Shown here in pieces: positions 32,850 through 41,424 of a DNA stretch of 64,000 nucleotides; the first letter of the stretch is position 1; each line of letters starts with the position of its first letter. The stretch comes from Alphaproteobacteria bacterium UBA6038. Its GTDB lineage: Bacteria; Pseudomonadota; Alphaproteobacteria; Micropepsales; Micropepsaceae. The notes beneath the pieces were generated by a model. That model had not been told where the DNA came from. It did not search any database and saw only the letters and a program-made list of their open reading frames with translations. A program made the position numbers and the translations under genes. The stretch spans positions 1 through 64,000 of the forward strand of contig DIZC01000043.1 of NCBI GenBank assembly GCA_002429315.1. Direction: 5' to 3'.

Positions 32850-34388
32850 ATGGAATTCCATCGCCAACCGTCCCTTAGCGCGGCCGCCTTCGCATCCCAC
32901 AGGCAAGGCAAAGAGGGCGCTGTCAGATTGTTCGCTACAGTTTTGCTTATTGCGCTTGCGCCCTGCAGTTCACTGAAGGCCAAGTCAGCCCCACCGCCAT
33001 CCAATTTCATCGTAATCATGACCGATGATCAGAGGGATGCAGATCCACTCGGGCGAATGCCGAATGTGACCGCCCTGTTAACCCGGCAGGGCGTGCGGTT
33101 CCTCAACAGTTACGCCGTCAATCCGGCGTGTTGTCCGTCCCGGGCCACCTTCGTTACCGGACAGTACAGCCACAACAATCATGTGTGGGACAACAAGGAC
33201 GGCGCGCGAACGGGTGGTTTCGCTGCACTGCGGAACGATCGCAACACGCTTCCTGTGGCCTTGCAGGCGGCAGGATACAAGACCGCGATGCTCGGAAAAT
33301 ACCTGAACGGATACGGCCACGGCTCCTCCAAGACCTATATCCCACCTGGCTGGGACTATTGGTGGGCGCTTACAAATAAACCCTATTTCTATTACGATTA
33401 CGAAGTAAACGATAACGGGAACGTGCATACCTACGGCGAGGGGGACGCGAACTATCAGACAGACGTGATTTCGGGTCTGATACAACAATTCATCGCCGCA
33501 AACGCTTCGCGACCGTTCTTCATCTGGTACACCGGAGTTGCGCCGCACGAAGGATATCCGGGAAAGAATGCACCAGAACCCCCCACAAGATACAAAGGCT
33601 ATTTCGACAATCTCGCGCTCCCCCACCCGCCCAATTTCAACGAAGCGGATATGAGCGACAAACCTGCGTTCATGCAAACCATTCCGTTAATGGACCAGTC
33701 GAGCATCAACGTGGCGACCAATCTCTATCGCCGCCGCGCCGAAACACTGCTTGCGGTGGACGACATGGTACTGGCGATCATGAAAGAGCTCGCGTCCTAC
33801 GGCATCCGCGATAACACCTATATTATCTTTACGTCGGATAATGGCTGGTTCGACGGCGAGCATCGCAAGGCCGCCAGCAAGTTTCTCCTCTATGAGGAAG
33901 CTTTGCGCGTTCCGCTCGTCATCCGGGGCCCGGGTATCCCGCGCGGCGAAGTGCGGACGCAGATGGTGAGCAATCTCGACGTGCCCGCAACCATCATGGA
34001 TCTCTTGCATGCAACACCGCAGCGGCGCGGAGATGGAAGATCATTCGTACCGGTCCTGACCAATCCCGATCTTCCATGGCGAACCGCCATGCTCATTGAG
34101 GGCAATGACAGGGCCGGAGAGGGCGACGAGGATAGCCATCACGCCGGCTATTACGCCGGTGTGATCACTTCGATGTATAAATATGCGGAGCATGTCGACA
34201 ACAACGAAGTGTATACCGGGAATGAGTTTTATGATCGTTCGGTCGATCCGTACGAACTGCAAAGCCGTCCGGGTGATCCAAGCTACGCGGCTGTCATAGC
34301 GGATATGCAGCACAAGCTCTCCGTTCTGAACACCTGCGCCGGCACGACATGTTGGTGGCAAGACACAGCGGCAGCCAGGCATCACTGA
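32850..34388 (+). CDS. sulfatase family protein
   Basis: A 512-residue sulfatase. The metal site starts with IVIMTDDQRDADP and the formylglycine motif is C94-C-P-S-R in NPACCPSRATFVTGQYSHN. Later segments TSDNGWFDGEHRKAASK and NLDVPATIMDLL are typical of arylsulfatase/N-sulfoglucosamine sulfohydrolase relatives. The ATG at 32850 has AAGAGAGA upstream; an earlier in-frame ATG at 32808 is possible. A hydrophobic segment ending LAPC may be a lipoprotein signal. The gene is visibly less GC-rich than its neighbours, which suggests horizontal gain. No maturase for the cysteine is nearby. Confidence 0.9.
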   Translation: MEFHRQPSLSAAAFASHRQGKEGAVRLFATVLLIALAPCSSLKAKSAPPPSNFIVIMTDDQRDADPLGRMPNVTALLTRQGVRFLNSYAVNPACCPSRATFVTGQYSHNNHVWDNKDGARTGGFAALRNDRNTLPVALQAAGYKTAMLGKYLNGYGHGSSKTYIPPGWDYWWALTNKPYFYYDYEVNDNGNVHTYGEGDANYQTDVISGLIQQFIAANASRPFFIWYTGVAPHEGYPGKNAPEPPTRYKGYFDNLALPHPPNFNEADMSDKPAFMQTIPLMDQSSINVATNLYRRRAETLLAVDDMVLAIMKELASYGIRDNTYIIFTSDNGWFDGEHRKAASKFLLYEEALRVPLVIRGPGIPRGEVRTQMVSNLDVPATIMDLLHATPQRRGDGRSFVPVLTNPDLPWRTAMLIEGNDRAGEGDEDSHHAGYYAGVITSMYKYAEHVDNNEVYTGNEFYDRSVDPYELQSRPGDPSYAAVIADMQHKLSVLNTCAGTTCWWQDTAAARHH

Positions 34389-34686
34389 GGCGCGGGCTTC
34401 GGTCTCGTGACGCAACGCTTTCGCCCGTTTGCTTTGAACAAAGGCCTTCTGATGTCGAAGGGCCGCTGGCGCTAAAGCCACTCCGGCAATGAGTTCACGC
34501 GCATTGCCGGCGGTTTGCGTCGGTCAGGCTTGCCTCTACCGGGCATATTTTGCCCCGATCGGGGCTCCGCGGGCAGCGATCGTCGTCCGGTGACCAATGC
34601 GACGCCTTCCGATTTTTTATGGAGGACACTGTCTGGTCGCAAGGCGGGCGGCGGCGTATCATCGCCGGGCCACAGGGGAGAGTGCC

Positions 34687-35724
34687 ATGAACCGGAAGAC
34701 ATCGTTCCGCGCGGCGACGCTGGCCGCGCTGCCATGCTGCGCGATGCTGGCCGCGCCGGGCTACCTGTCCGCTGCGTTGGCGGGTACTGCTGCCATCGTC
34801 ACCTTCGATCCGCCGGGGTCGATCGGCACCTATCCCTGGGACTCGAACAAGGACGGCAGCATCGCTGGTTTCTGGTACGACAGCACCGACAACATCACCA
34901 AGGCTTTCATTCGCGCGCCGGACGGCACCCTCACCACCTTCCAAAACCCGGATTCGAAAGTCACTGCCGCCTATGGAATCAACAGTGACGGCGTCACCAC
35001 CGGACACTGGACCGTCCTGCAGGGCAATCATCCAGGGTTCATCCGCCACAGTGGCGGATCGACGATCATCTTCCATGCGCCGGGCGACGCCAGCGGCACC
35101 TTTCCCATCGCCATCACCGACAAGGGCGTGATCGCCGGCTCCTACTACGATGTTTATTCCGTTCCGCACGGTTTCGTACGCCAGCGCGAGGGCACCATCA
35201 CCACGTTCGATGTCAAGCGCGATGCCTATGGCACCCGGGCGATGGCGATCAATTCGGATAACGTGATCGCCGGGACATACGGCGACGCCAACGGGCTCGT
35301 GCACGGCTTCGTGCGCGACGCCGCCGGCACGATCACAAAGTTCCATGCGCCGGGTGCGGCGAACGGCACCTTCGTGCTGGGCATCAACGGGGCAGGCGCC
35401 ATCGCAGGCGACTATGCCGACTCGAATTTTGTGTATCACGGGTTCGTTCGCGCCGCAGACGGAACGATGACAATTTTCGATCCTCCCGGCTCGGTCGGGA
35501 CCTTCTCCACCGGCATCAACAACAGCGGCCAGATTGTTGGGTATTACGAGGACAGCGCCTATGCCGCGCACGGGTTCCTGCGCACCGCCGGTGGCAATTT
35601 CCGGATTTTCGACGTGAGCGGCGCCGCCGGGACCTACCCCAACAACATCAACAATGAGGGGCTGATCGCCGGCTGGTACATCGATGCGGAGGGCAATTAC
35701 CGCGGCTTCCTGCGCAGCAAATAG
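34687..35724 (+). CDS. secreted HAF-repeat protein
   Basis: A 345-residue secreted protein with a signal peptide ending near ALAG. The mature chain consists of about seven repeats of roughly 43 residues with the pattern GINxxGxIAGxYxD...HGFVRxxxGTxTxFxxPG, the HAF (His-Ala-Phe type) extracellular repeat, for example NNSGQIVGYYEDSAYAAHGF. GGGGAGAG lies before the ATG. A propeller-like fold is likely but the function is unknown. The 298 bases upstream hold only a short GCCCCGATCGGGGC palindrome. Confidence 0.85.
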   Translation: MNRKTSFRAATLAALPCCAMLAAPGYLSAALAGTAAIVTFDPPGSIGTYPWDSNKDGSIAGFWYDSTDNITKAFIRAPDGTLTTFQNPDSKVTAAYGINSDGVTTGHWTVLQGNHPGFIRHSGGSTIIFHAPGDASGTFPIAITDKGVIAGSYYDVYSVPHGFVRQREGTITTFDVKRDAYGTRAMAINSDNVIAGTYGDANGLVHGFVRDAAGTITKFHAPGAANGTFVLGINGAGAIAGDYADSNFVYHGFVRAADGTMTIFDPPGSVGTFSTGINNSGQIVGYYEDSAYAAHGFLRTAGGNFRIFDVSGAAGTYPNNINNEGLIAGWYIDAEGNYRGFLRSK

Positions 35725-35765
35725 CGCGCCGCGCCTGCCGGTCTGAACGGAACGGCGGCGCCGAA

Positions 35766-36779
35766 TTACTGGGTCTGGCCGCTGCGCATCGCGCGCGGGC
35801 TCGCGCCCGTCCAGCGTTTGAAGGCGCGGCTGAACGCGGCCGGGTCTGAGAAGCCGACCAGATACGCCGCCTCGTTCACCGACACCTTTTTTCCGCCGAG
35901 GTAATCGACCGCCAGCCGGTGGCGCAGGCCATCCAGCACCTTCTCGAAGCTCGTGCCTTCCGCCTTCAGCTTGCGGAACAGGGTCTGCCGGCTGAGGCCC
36001 AGCCTGGCCGCGATCGCCTCCATGCTGACATCGCCGGTGTGCAGGACGGGCATCAGTAGGCTCTCGACCCGGCCGCGCACCGATTTGGAGTTCTCCAGCT
36101 CCTTGAGCAGTGCGTCGGCGTGCTCGTTCAGGATACCGAAGACGTAGCGCGGCTGCAGCTGAAGCCGGTAACTGAGCGCCGCTTCGTTGACCTGCATGGC
36201 GTTCCACTCCGCCCCGAACGTGACCGGCACCTGGAAGATGCGCTCATATTCGCCGCGATAGGGGGGTTCGGGATGGGTCACGTGGATCTGCTTCACCATT
36301 GGCTCGTAGCCGGACCGGCGCGCGCCGCAGACGATTCGCGCGAACGTGGATTCGGTGAGCTCGGGAAATTCGTTGGCGTTTTCGCGGTTGTCGACCAGCC
36401 AGACGCCGCCTTTCGCTTGCACCACCCGAAAGCGGTCCGGGCCGCCGTCGAATTCGATAACCAGCCGGCCATACCGGTTCATCTGCTGCATGGCTTCGAG
36501 CATGGTTTCCGAGGCGTTGCCGATGAGGCCCACGACGGAGACCTCGGCGAGGTCGTTCAGTTCGCCGAAATGCAGCCCGAGTGCCGGGTCGTTGCACAAT
36601 TGCTTGCCGGCGCGCATCAGCGCCACGTAATTCCGGAATGGGATGCGGTTGTCTTGATCCTGCAGCTCTTCGGGGTCGATGCCAGTGCGCGCCAGCAGCG
36701 CGGTGTGGCTCGCGCCTTTGGACACCGCTACCTCGATGAGTCCGCGGGCAAGCCCGGCCGCGACGGTCAACTCCGGCAC
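35766..36779 (-). CDS. AraC family transcriptional regulator
   Basis: A 337-residue regulator with an N-terminal arabinose-binding-like domain of the QhpR/OruR type (LARTGIDPEELQDQDNRIPF, ALGLHFGELNDLAEVSVVG) and a C-terminal AraC DNA-binding domain (MEAIAARLGLSRQTLFRKLK, then NEAAYLVGFSDPAAFSRAFK). GTG at 36777-36779 is the start. It is divergent from a membrane-protein gene; the 100 bases between hold a segment repeated at 38406. Targets are not known; the neighbouring esterase and membrane proteins are candidates. Confidence 0.92.
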   Translation of the reverse strand: MPELTVAAGLARGLIEVAVSKGASHTALLARTGIDPEELQDQDNRIPFRNYVALMRAGKQLCNDPALGLHFGELNDLAEVSVVGLIGNASETMLEAMQQMNRYGRLVIEFDGGPDRFRVVQAKGGVWLVDNRENANEFPELTESTFARIVCGARRSGYEPMVKQIHVTHPEPPYRGEYERIFQVPVTFGAEWNAMQVNEAALSYRLQLQPRYVFGILNEHADALLKELENSKSVRGRVESLLMPVLHTGDVSMEAIAARLGLSRQTLFRKLKAEGTSFEKVLDGLRHRLAVDYLGGKKVSVNEAAYLVGFSDPAAFSRAFKRWTGASPRAMRSGQTQ

Positions 36780-36783
36780 GGTC

Positions 36784-36821
36784 TGTTACCTCGGATCATG
36801 TTTTTGATGCGTGCCGCCATG
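36784..36821 (+). repeat. 38-bp direct repeat, copy A
   Basis: This segment in the araC/membrane-protein gap matches 38406-38443 at about 31 of 38 positions, with the core TGTTACC, then GATCATG, then TTTTGATGCG. Differences fall mostly at third codon positions in one frame (LLPRIMFLMRAAM against LLPAIMLLMRGVM). It also holds ATCA-N6-TGAT. Confidence 0.7.
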
Positions 36822-36880
36822 GCAGCCGGCCTGGCCCTCCCCATTTATGAGGTAGGAACGCGGCAAAGGGAACAAGCGAC

Positions 36881-37390
36881 ATGGCGCAAACCGAAACTAT
36901 TGCCACGGGAACTTCGGCGGCGCCACACAGGAGCGGCACCGGCACGCTCGATGTCGCGCTGTGGCGCCTTTACACCCTGCGCGTCTTCTTCGCGCTGATC
37001 GCGGTGGGGCAGGGCTCGATCCAGTTGCCGCTGTTTTTCCATCACCCCCATTGGACCTTGATGAGCGGCGTGGCGCACAGCTTTCTTCTGGCGCTGGCTC
37101 TCCTCTCTATTGTGGGCATCCGCTATCCCCTGCAGATGCTGCCTTTGCTGGTATACGAACTGCTCTGGAAAACGATCTGGCTGCTTGGCATCGCGCTGCC
37201 GCTGTGGCTCACCAACCAGTTCGATGCGGACACGCGGCAATCGTTCTTTGAAATAGCGCCGATCATTGTCCTCATTCCCATCATTCCCTGGCGCTACGTG
37301 TTTGCCAATTACGTGAAGAAACCCGGCGATCGATGGACCTTCCGACCCAATTCTGCGCCCAGGCCTGGCACAGAGTCGACGTCCGCGTAG
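36881..37390 (+). CDS. multi-span membrane protein, unknown function
   Basis: A 169-residue protein with about four predicted membrane spans (LRVFFALIAVGQGSIQLPLF, GVAHSFLLALALLSIVGI, IWLLGIALPLWL, IAPIIVLIPIIPWRYVF). It belongs to a group of small conserved membrane proteins in alphaproteobacteria. It is divergent from the AraC regulator and followed after 16 bases by the esterase gene, which suggests one transcript. Confidence 0.75.
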   Translation: MAQTETIATGTSAAPHRSGTGTLDVALWRLYTLRVFFALIAVGQGSIQLPLFFHHPHWTLMSGVAHSFLLALALLSIVGIRYPLQMLPLLVYELLWKTIWLLGIALPLWLTNQFDADTRQSFFEIAPIIVLIPIIPWRYVFANYVKKPGDRWTFRPNSAPRPGTESTSA

Positions 37391-37406
37391 AATTCGGCGG
37401 AGCGCG

Positions 37407-38378
37407 ATGAGAGTTGTGCGTCTCTTCGTTTGGACGCTTGTTGCGCTGGTCGCTCTGGGCGGCGCGCTGATCGGCTATTTCGTCTATTCGCCTTCGCCCG
37501 AGATTCCGAGGCTGTCCGGCAAGGTGATCCACGGCAGCATCGCGGTGGGCGGACGGCGGCGGACATACCTGACCTACGTGCCGCGCGGCTTGCCCAAAGG
37601 CGCGCCGCTTGTCGTGGTGATGCACGGCTCGGGCGAGAGCGGTGCGCAAATCCGAATCGAGACGGGCTACGGGTTCGACCGGCTCGCCGACCGGCAGGGT
37701 TTTGCGGTGGTCTATCCCAATGGTTTCGAGGGCTATTGGAACGCCTGCAACATCGTCGGCGATTACAGCGCCAACCGGCTCAACATCGACGACGTTGGCT
37801 TCCTGACGGCGATGGCCGACAGGCTCATCGCTGAAATCGGCATCGACCGCAGCCGCGTGTTTGCGACGGGCATTTCCCGCGGCGGCCACATGGCGTTTCG
37901 TCTCGCGCTTGAGGCGCCGTCCCGCTTCCGCGCGGTGGCCGCGGTCGCGGCAAACGTGCCGGCACCAGAGAATTTCAAGTGCAGGCCTCCGGCCCAAGGC
38001 ACCTCGTCCGTCATGATCATGAACGGCACGAACGATCCGCTGAACCCGTTCGACGGAGGAGAGGTGAAACTCTTCGGCTTCATCCGGCGCGGCACGGTGC
38101 TGTCGTCGCGGGGGTCGGCCGAATATTTTGCGCGCCTCAATGCCATTTCCGGCCAACCCGTAACCCGCGATGTCGGGGTGGCGGACGGCGTGCGCGTCGA
38201 GCAAGTGCTCTGGGGTCGCGCCGCCAAAACCGAAGTCGAACTCGTTGCCATTCACGGCGGCGGACACGTGATGCCCCAGCCGTACTGGCGCGCGCCGCGG
38301 CTTCTCGGCCCGACCCCCAAGGAGCCGAACGGACCGGCAGTGATCTGGGCCTTCTTCCAACGGCAGCGGCCAAGATGA
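37407..38378 (+). CDS. PHB depolymerase-type esterase (LpqC-like)
   Basis: A 323-residue esterase of the polyhydroxybutyrate depolymerase family with an N-terminal membrane anchor or signal (VRLFVWTLVALVALGGALIG). The nucleophile motif is FATGISRGGHMAFRLA; VVMHGSGESGAQIR is the oxyanion segment, NGTNDPLNPFDGG holds the likely aspartate and AIHGGGHVMP the histidine. No substrate-binding or chitin domain is attached, so it may act on ester-linked aromatics or short polyesters. Its stop overlaps the ATG of a 39-codon frame. Confidence 0.88.
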   Translation: MRVVRLFVWTLVALVALGGALIGYFVYSPSPEIPRLSGKVIHGSIAVGGRRRTYLTYVPRGLPKGAPLVVVMHGSGESGAQIRIETGYGFDRLADRQGFAVVYPNGFEGYWNACNIVGDYSANRLNIDDVGFLTAMADRLIAEIGIDRSRVFATGISRGGHMAFRLALEAPSRFRAVAAVAANVPAPENFKCRPPAQGTSSVMIMNGTNDPLNPFDGGEVKLFGFIRRGTVLSSRGSAEYFARLNAISGQPVTRDVGVADGVRVEQVLWGRAAKTEVELVAIHGGGHVMPQPYWRAPRLLGPTPKEPNGPAVIWAFFQRQRPR

Positions 38379-38494
38379 CGCCCCCGGCGCGTGCCGGAGC
38401 CATTTTGTTACCGGCGATCATGCTTTTGATGCGCGGCGTCATGTGGCGCCGGAGAGCCAATGATTACCTATACCGTGGCGAGCATTCGGAATGA
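38375..38494 (+). CDS. possible 39-residue membrane peptide coupled to the esterase
   Basis: ATG at 38375 overlaps the esterase stop (ATGA) and opens a 39-residue frame with a hydrophobic segment (ILLPAIMLLMRGVMW) and a basic, polar tail (RRRANDYLYRGEHSE). Part of it matches the segment at 36784 with third-position changes, which favours coding use. No homologue is recognised. It ends 61 bases before the next membrane-protein gene. Confidence 0.45.
   Translation: MTPPARAGAILLPAIMLLMRGVMWRRRANDYLYRGEHSE
38406..38443 (+). repeat. 38-bp direct repeat, copy B
   Basis: The partner of the segment at 36784-36821, lying inside the small frame after the esterase and upstream of a membrane-protein gene. 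Confidence 0.7.
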
Positions 38495-38555
38495 CGGGCA
38501 CTGCCAAATCCGTCTCTACGCGAAGACCGCCAGAATCCTGTAGGTGAAGAAACGG

Positions 38556-39041
38556 ATGCTCGATCGCATTTTCCCCAAGCAATTCGACAACGCCTATCGC
38601 GGCCACCGGCTGGCGATCTGGCTGTTCGTGCCTGTGGTGCTTGTGAAGGCGGCTCAGGGCGTGAACTCTGCCATCAACCCGCGCCTGGTGATGACAACCG
38701 CCGATGGGATACCCGTCGACAGCTTCAACGCCGCGGGCGCGGAAGCAGCGGTCGCGCTCTTCGCCACCCTGGGCCTCTACGTTCTGATCCTGCCGCTGGT
38801 GAGCGCGGCGGCGTTGATCCGCTATCGCACGATGATTCCGTTCATGTACCTCATGCTCCTGATCGTGCAGCTGGGCAGTTTCGCGCTTCGCTTTGCGCAT
38901 CCCCTCGCCGGATCCAGCGCCTATCAGGCGACGCCGATTGGACTATACATCAATCTCGGCTTTCTCGCGGTGATGCTGGTCGGGTTTGCTCTATCGCTCC
39001 TCAGAGCGGCCCCGACGACTCCCAACGGCGCGCAGCCATGA
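38556..39041 (+). CDS. membrane protein, unknown function
   Basis: A protein of about 161 residues with three to four spans (LAIWLFVPVVLVKAAQGV, VALFATLGLYVLILPLV, MIPFMYLMLLIVQLGSFAL, GLYINLGFLAVMLVGFAL). The ATG at 38556 has AGGTGAAG upstream; a GTG at 38544 is the alternative. It overlaps the next gene by 4 bases (ATGA), so both proteins are probably made together. Confidence 0.78.
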   Translation: MLDRIFPKQFDNAYRGHRLAIWLFVPVVLVKAAQGVNSAINPRLVMTTADGIPVDSFNAAGAEAAVALFATLGLYVLILPLVSAAALIRYRTMIPFMYLMLLIVQLGSFALRFAHPLAGSSAYQATPIGLYINLGFLAVMLVGFALSLLRAAPTTPNGAQP

Positions 39042-39790
39042 TTCCGGCGAGCCAGACGGCCATGCCGCTGTCGATTTCGCATCTTCCGGCGGGCAGCGCG
39101 TGGTGGATATATGCGATCGTGATCGCGACGTTGGCACTGCACATCGGCGGGGGCAGCATCGCCATACTTTCGGGCTACGGCGCATTGTTCCTTGAAAAGG
39201 GCGAGCGCCTGCATCGCCTGTTCGGCAAGATATTTGTCATTGCGATGTTGCTCATGGCGACACTGGGCACCGTCCTATCCATCCCCATTCATCAAAGGGG
39301 CAACATCGGCGCTGGCATTCTTGCGGCTTATCTGGTGGCAACCGCCTGGATGACGGTCAGGCGAAAGGAAGGAACTGTCGGGCGGTTCGAAAAGATTGTC
39401 GTGCTTGTCCCATTGGGCGTAGCCGTGCTGTTCCTGATCTGGGCGGCGCAGGCGACCATGAATGGCGGTCATCTCGATGGATATCGCTCGCCGCTCTATT
39501 ACGTGTTCGCTTTCATCGCCGCGTTGTTCGCGAGTCTGGATTTCAACGTGATCCGGCAGGGCGGGATTTCCGGCGTGCAGCGCATCGCGCGGCACCTCTG
39601 GCGCATGTGCTTCGCTTTGTTTTTCGCCGCGGGCTCGTTCTTCCTCGGCCAGCAAAAGGTCATGCCGGCCTTCATGCACGGCTCACCGATCCTGCTCGCG
39701 CTCGGACTGGCGCCGCTGGCCATCATGATCTTCTGGCTCGTCCGCGTACGGATCGGAAACCGCTTTCGCCCGCAGCTCGCAAGTCCGTAG
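39038..39790 (+). CDS. multi-span membrane protein (DUF2306-like)
   Basis: A 250-residue protein with six to seven spans. HIGGGSIAILSGYGALFLEK near the start and HRLFGKIFVIAMLLMAT are like DUF2306-type membrane proteins, in which conserved histidines may bind haem or metal. RIARHLWRMCFALFFAAGSF is a further conserved-looking segment. Coupled to the preceding membrane protein by ATGA overlap. Function unknown. Confidence 0.78.
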   Translation: MIPASQTAMPLSISHLPAGSAWWIYAIVIATLALHIGGGSIAILSGYGALFLEKGERLHRLFGKIFVIAMLLMATLGTVLSIPIHQRGNIGAGILAAYLVATAWMTVRRKEGTVGRFEKIVVLVPLGVAVLFLIWAAQATMNGGHLDGYRSPLYYVFAFIAALFASLDFNVIRQGGISGVQRIARHLWRMCFALFFAAGSFFLGQQKVMPAFMHGSPILLALGLAPLAIMIFWLVRVRIGNRFRPQLASP

Positions 39791-39833
39791 ATCTCGGAAT
39801 CGGGCCACGGCGTGGGCTCCGTTGGCCGTCATG

Positions 39834-39855
39834 CCGGTGAGCAATTTTGATCAGA
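39834..39855 (+). repeat. 22-bp direct repeat, copy A
   Basis: CCGGTGAGCAATTTTGATCAGA, 21 of 22 identical to 43404-43425. The wider 48 bases read as MPVSNFDQTSGVPPA and stop here, against IPVSNFAQIGWIPPA at the other copy. It lies in the gap after the membrane-protein genes. Confidence 0.7.
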
Positions 39856-39974
39856 CGTCGGGGGTGCCCCCGGCTTAATTTCCATGAATCGGGACTTGCC
39901 TAAGCGGTTTGGCGCGTTGCGGTCGCCCCGGCCATACGCGGACCATTTCGCAAATTGAAGAAACGGAATCGAAC

Positions 39975-40211
39975 ATGACAAGCACACGGAAATACGCTCT
40001 GGCGATCGTTCTCGCAGCGGCGTGCGCTCTTCCCCTCTCGGTCGCGACGACAGCGGTGAATGCCGATGTCGGCGTGGGCGTCCATGTCGGAGGAGTCGGG
40101 GCAGGCGCGCACATCGGCATCGGCGACGGTCCTTATCGCCATCGTCATCGCCACTGTTCCTCCTATCGTTGGTACCATCATCACCGCTACTGCCGGCGCT
40201 GGAGCTGGTAG
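39975..40211 (+). CDS. small secreted Gly/His-rich protein
   Basis: A 78-residue protein with a signal peptide (ALAIVLAAACALPLSVATTA, cleavage near residue 30). The mature part has a glycine/valine-rich stretch (VGVGVHVGGVGAGAHIGIG) and a histidine/arginine/tyrosine-rich end (YRHRHRHCSSYRWYHHHRYC) that could bind metal ions. It lies 6 bases before the ice-binding-like gene. Function unknown. Confidence 0.65.
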   Translation: MTSTRKYALAIVLAAACALPLSVATTAVNADVGVGVHVGGVGAGAHIGIGDGPYRHRHRHCSSYRWYHHHRYCRRWSW

Positions 40212-40217
40212 AAAACG

Positions 40218-40997
40218 ATGGTCAGGTTTGGTTTGAATGCAGATCTGCTGCGCGCGATCGCGGCAGTTCCGGTCATGTTGCTTGGCGGCCCCCTGGCGAA
40301 CGCAGCCGCAGCAAGTGAATCCCCCTCGACAATGATTTTGAGTCCCGGCCCCACGGCACCGGTATACCTTGGCGAGGCTGGCCATTTTGCCATCCTGTCA
40401 CAATCGGGAATCACCGACGTGCCGAGCTCGGATGTTACGGGCAATGTGGGAACCAGCCCTATCACTGGTGCAGCCGACCACCTGACCTGCGCCGAAGTAA
40501 CCGGAAAGGTTTATTCCGTCGACGACGCCGGCCCCGCGCCATGCAATATCAAGGCTCCAGCGTTGCTCAACGCCGCGGTCGGCGACATGCAAACCGCGTA
40601 CACGGACGCTGCGGGACGGCCCGCGACAATTCACGAGCTGCGCGGCGGGAATATCGGTGGGCTCACCCTTGCTCCCGGCGTCTACAGCTGGACCAGCGAT
40701 GTCAACATATCGACAAATGTGGCGCTGAAGGGCGGCTCACATGCTGTATGGATTTTCCAGATCGCGAAAAATCTCATTGTGTCCGGCGGCAAGACAGTCC
40801 TCCTGCGCCGACACGCGCTTGCCAGCAACGTATTCTGGCAGGTCGCCGGCAAAGTCAGCCTTGGAACGACGTCACACTTTGAAGGGACGATTCTGTCGAA
40901 AACATTGATAGCCATGAAAACTGGCGGATCGATCAACGGCAGGCTGTTGTCACAGACCGCGGTGACCTTGCAAATGGACAGCGTCGTCGCGCGTTAG
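40218..40997 (+). CDS. DUF3494 ice-binding-like secreted protein
   Basis: A 259-residue secreted protein with a signal peptide ending near ANAAA. The DUF3494 domain covers almost all of the mature chain: LGEAGHFAILSQSGITDV, VTGNVGTSPITGAADH, LTLAPGVYSWTSDVNIS, AVWIFQIAKNLIVSGGK and SHFEGTILSKTLIAMKTGGS. This fold is an irregular beta-solenoid that in characterised members adsorbs to ice; non-ice adhesins also use it. It lies 6 bases after the small Gly/His-rich gene and 35 bases before the GlsB-like gene. Confidence 0.9.
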   Translation: MVRFGLNADLLRAIAAVPVMLLGGPLANAAAASESPSTMILSPGPTAPVYLGEAGHFAILSQSGITDVPSSDVTGNVGTSPITGAADHLTCAEVTGKVYSVDDAGPAPCNIKAPALLNAAVGDMQTAYTDAAGRPATIHELRGGNIGGLTLAPGVYSWTSDVNISTNVALKGGSHAVWIFQIAKNLIVSGGKTVLLRRHALASNVFWQVAGKVSLGTTSHFEGTILSKTLIAMKTGGSINGRLLSQTAVTLQMDSVVAR

Positions 40998-41032
40998 ACC
41001 GGCGCGCCCGCGCCACATTGTGGAGAATTGGC

Positions 41033-41287
41033 ATGCCCCTCGAAACCATCGTTATCTGGCTTTTGGTCGGCGCAGTCGCAGGGTTCCTGGCTGGTGTCAT
41101 CGTGAAGGGCGGCGGATTCGGACTGGTCGGCGATATCGTCGTCGGGATCATCGGGGCGTTCGTCGGCGGTTGGCTGTTGCCCCGGCTGGGAATTCACCTG
41201 GGTGTCGGCCTCGTCAGCATCATTGCCAGTGCCACCATCGGCGCCGTCGTGCTGTTGCTCATCCTGCGGCTGGTTCGCCGCGCCTGA
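41033..41287 (+). CDS. GlsB/YeaQ/YmgE family small membrane protein
   Basis: An 84-residue membrane protein with three spans (IVIWLLVGAVAGFLAGVIV, LVGDIVVGIIGAFVGGWLL, GLVSIIASATIGAVVLLLIL), the pattern of the GlsB/YeaQ/YmgE (transglycosylase-associated) family often induced by stress. The ATG at 41033 has GGAGAA upstream. A hairpin follows downstream. Confidence 0.88.
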   Translation: MPLETIVIWLLVGAVAGFLAGVIVKGGGFGLVGDIVVGIIGAFVGGWLLPRLGIHLGVGLVSIIASATIGAVVLLLILRLVRRA

Positions 41288-41364
41288 TCGCGACCTGTGC
41301 GGACGACGTTCGGCTGAGTGCCCCTCGGAGCCGCCATCGCAGCCGCCCTAATTGAAACGGAAAT

Positions 41365-41399
41365 GGAAAAGGCTCTCCGCCGAAGCGGAAAGCCTTTCC
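41365..41399. terminator. bidirectional hairpin terminator
   Basis: An almost perfect stem of about 15 pairs, GGAAAAGGCTCTCCGC with GCGGAAAGCCTTTCC, is closed by the CGAA tetraloop. It lies between the convergent GlsB-like gene and the secreted protein gene at 41425, with short T- or A-rich flanks. Confidence 0.75.
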
Positions 41400-41424
41400 G
41401 TGGTACGTCCCTTTATCGGTTCAC

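Noticed and set aside
34495..36207. 570-codon open frame on the minus strand, rich in Gly/Asp/Ala repeats
   Set aside because: It is antisense to the HAF-repeat gene and runs into the AraC gene in another frame; its apparent repeats mirror the HAF repeats. Both overlapped genes have clear families, start sites and motifs.
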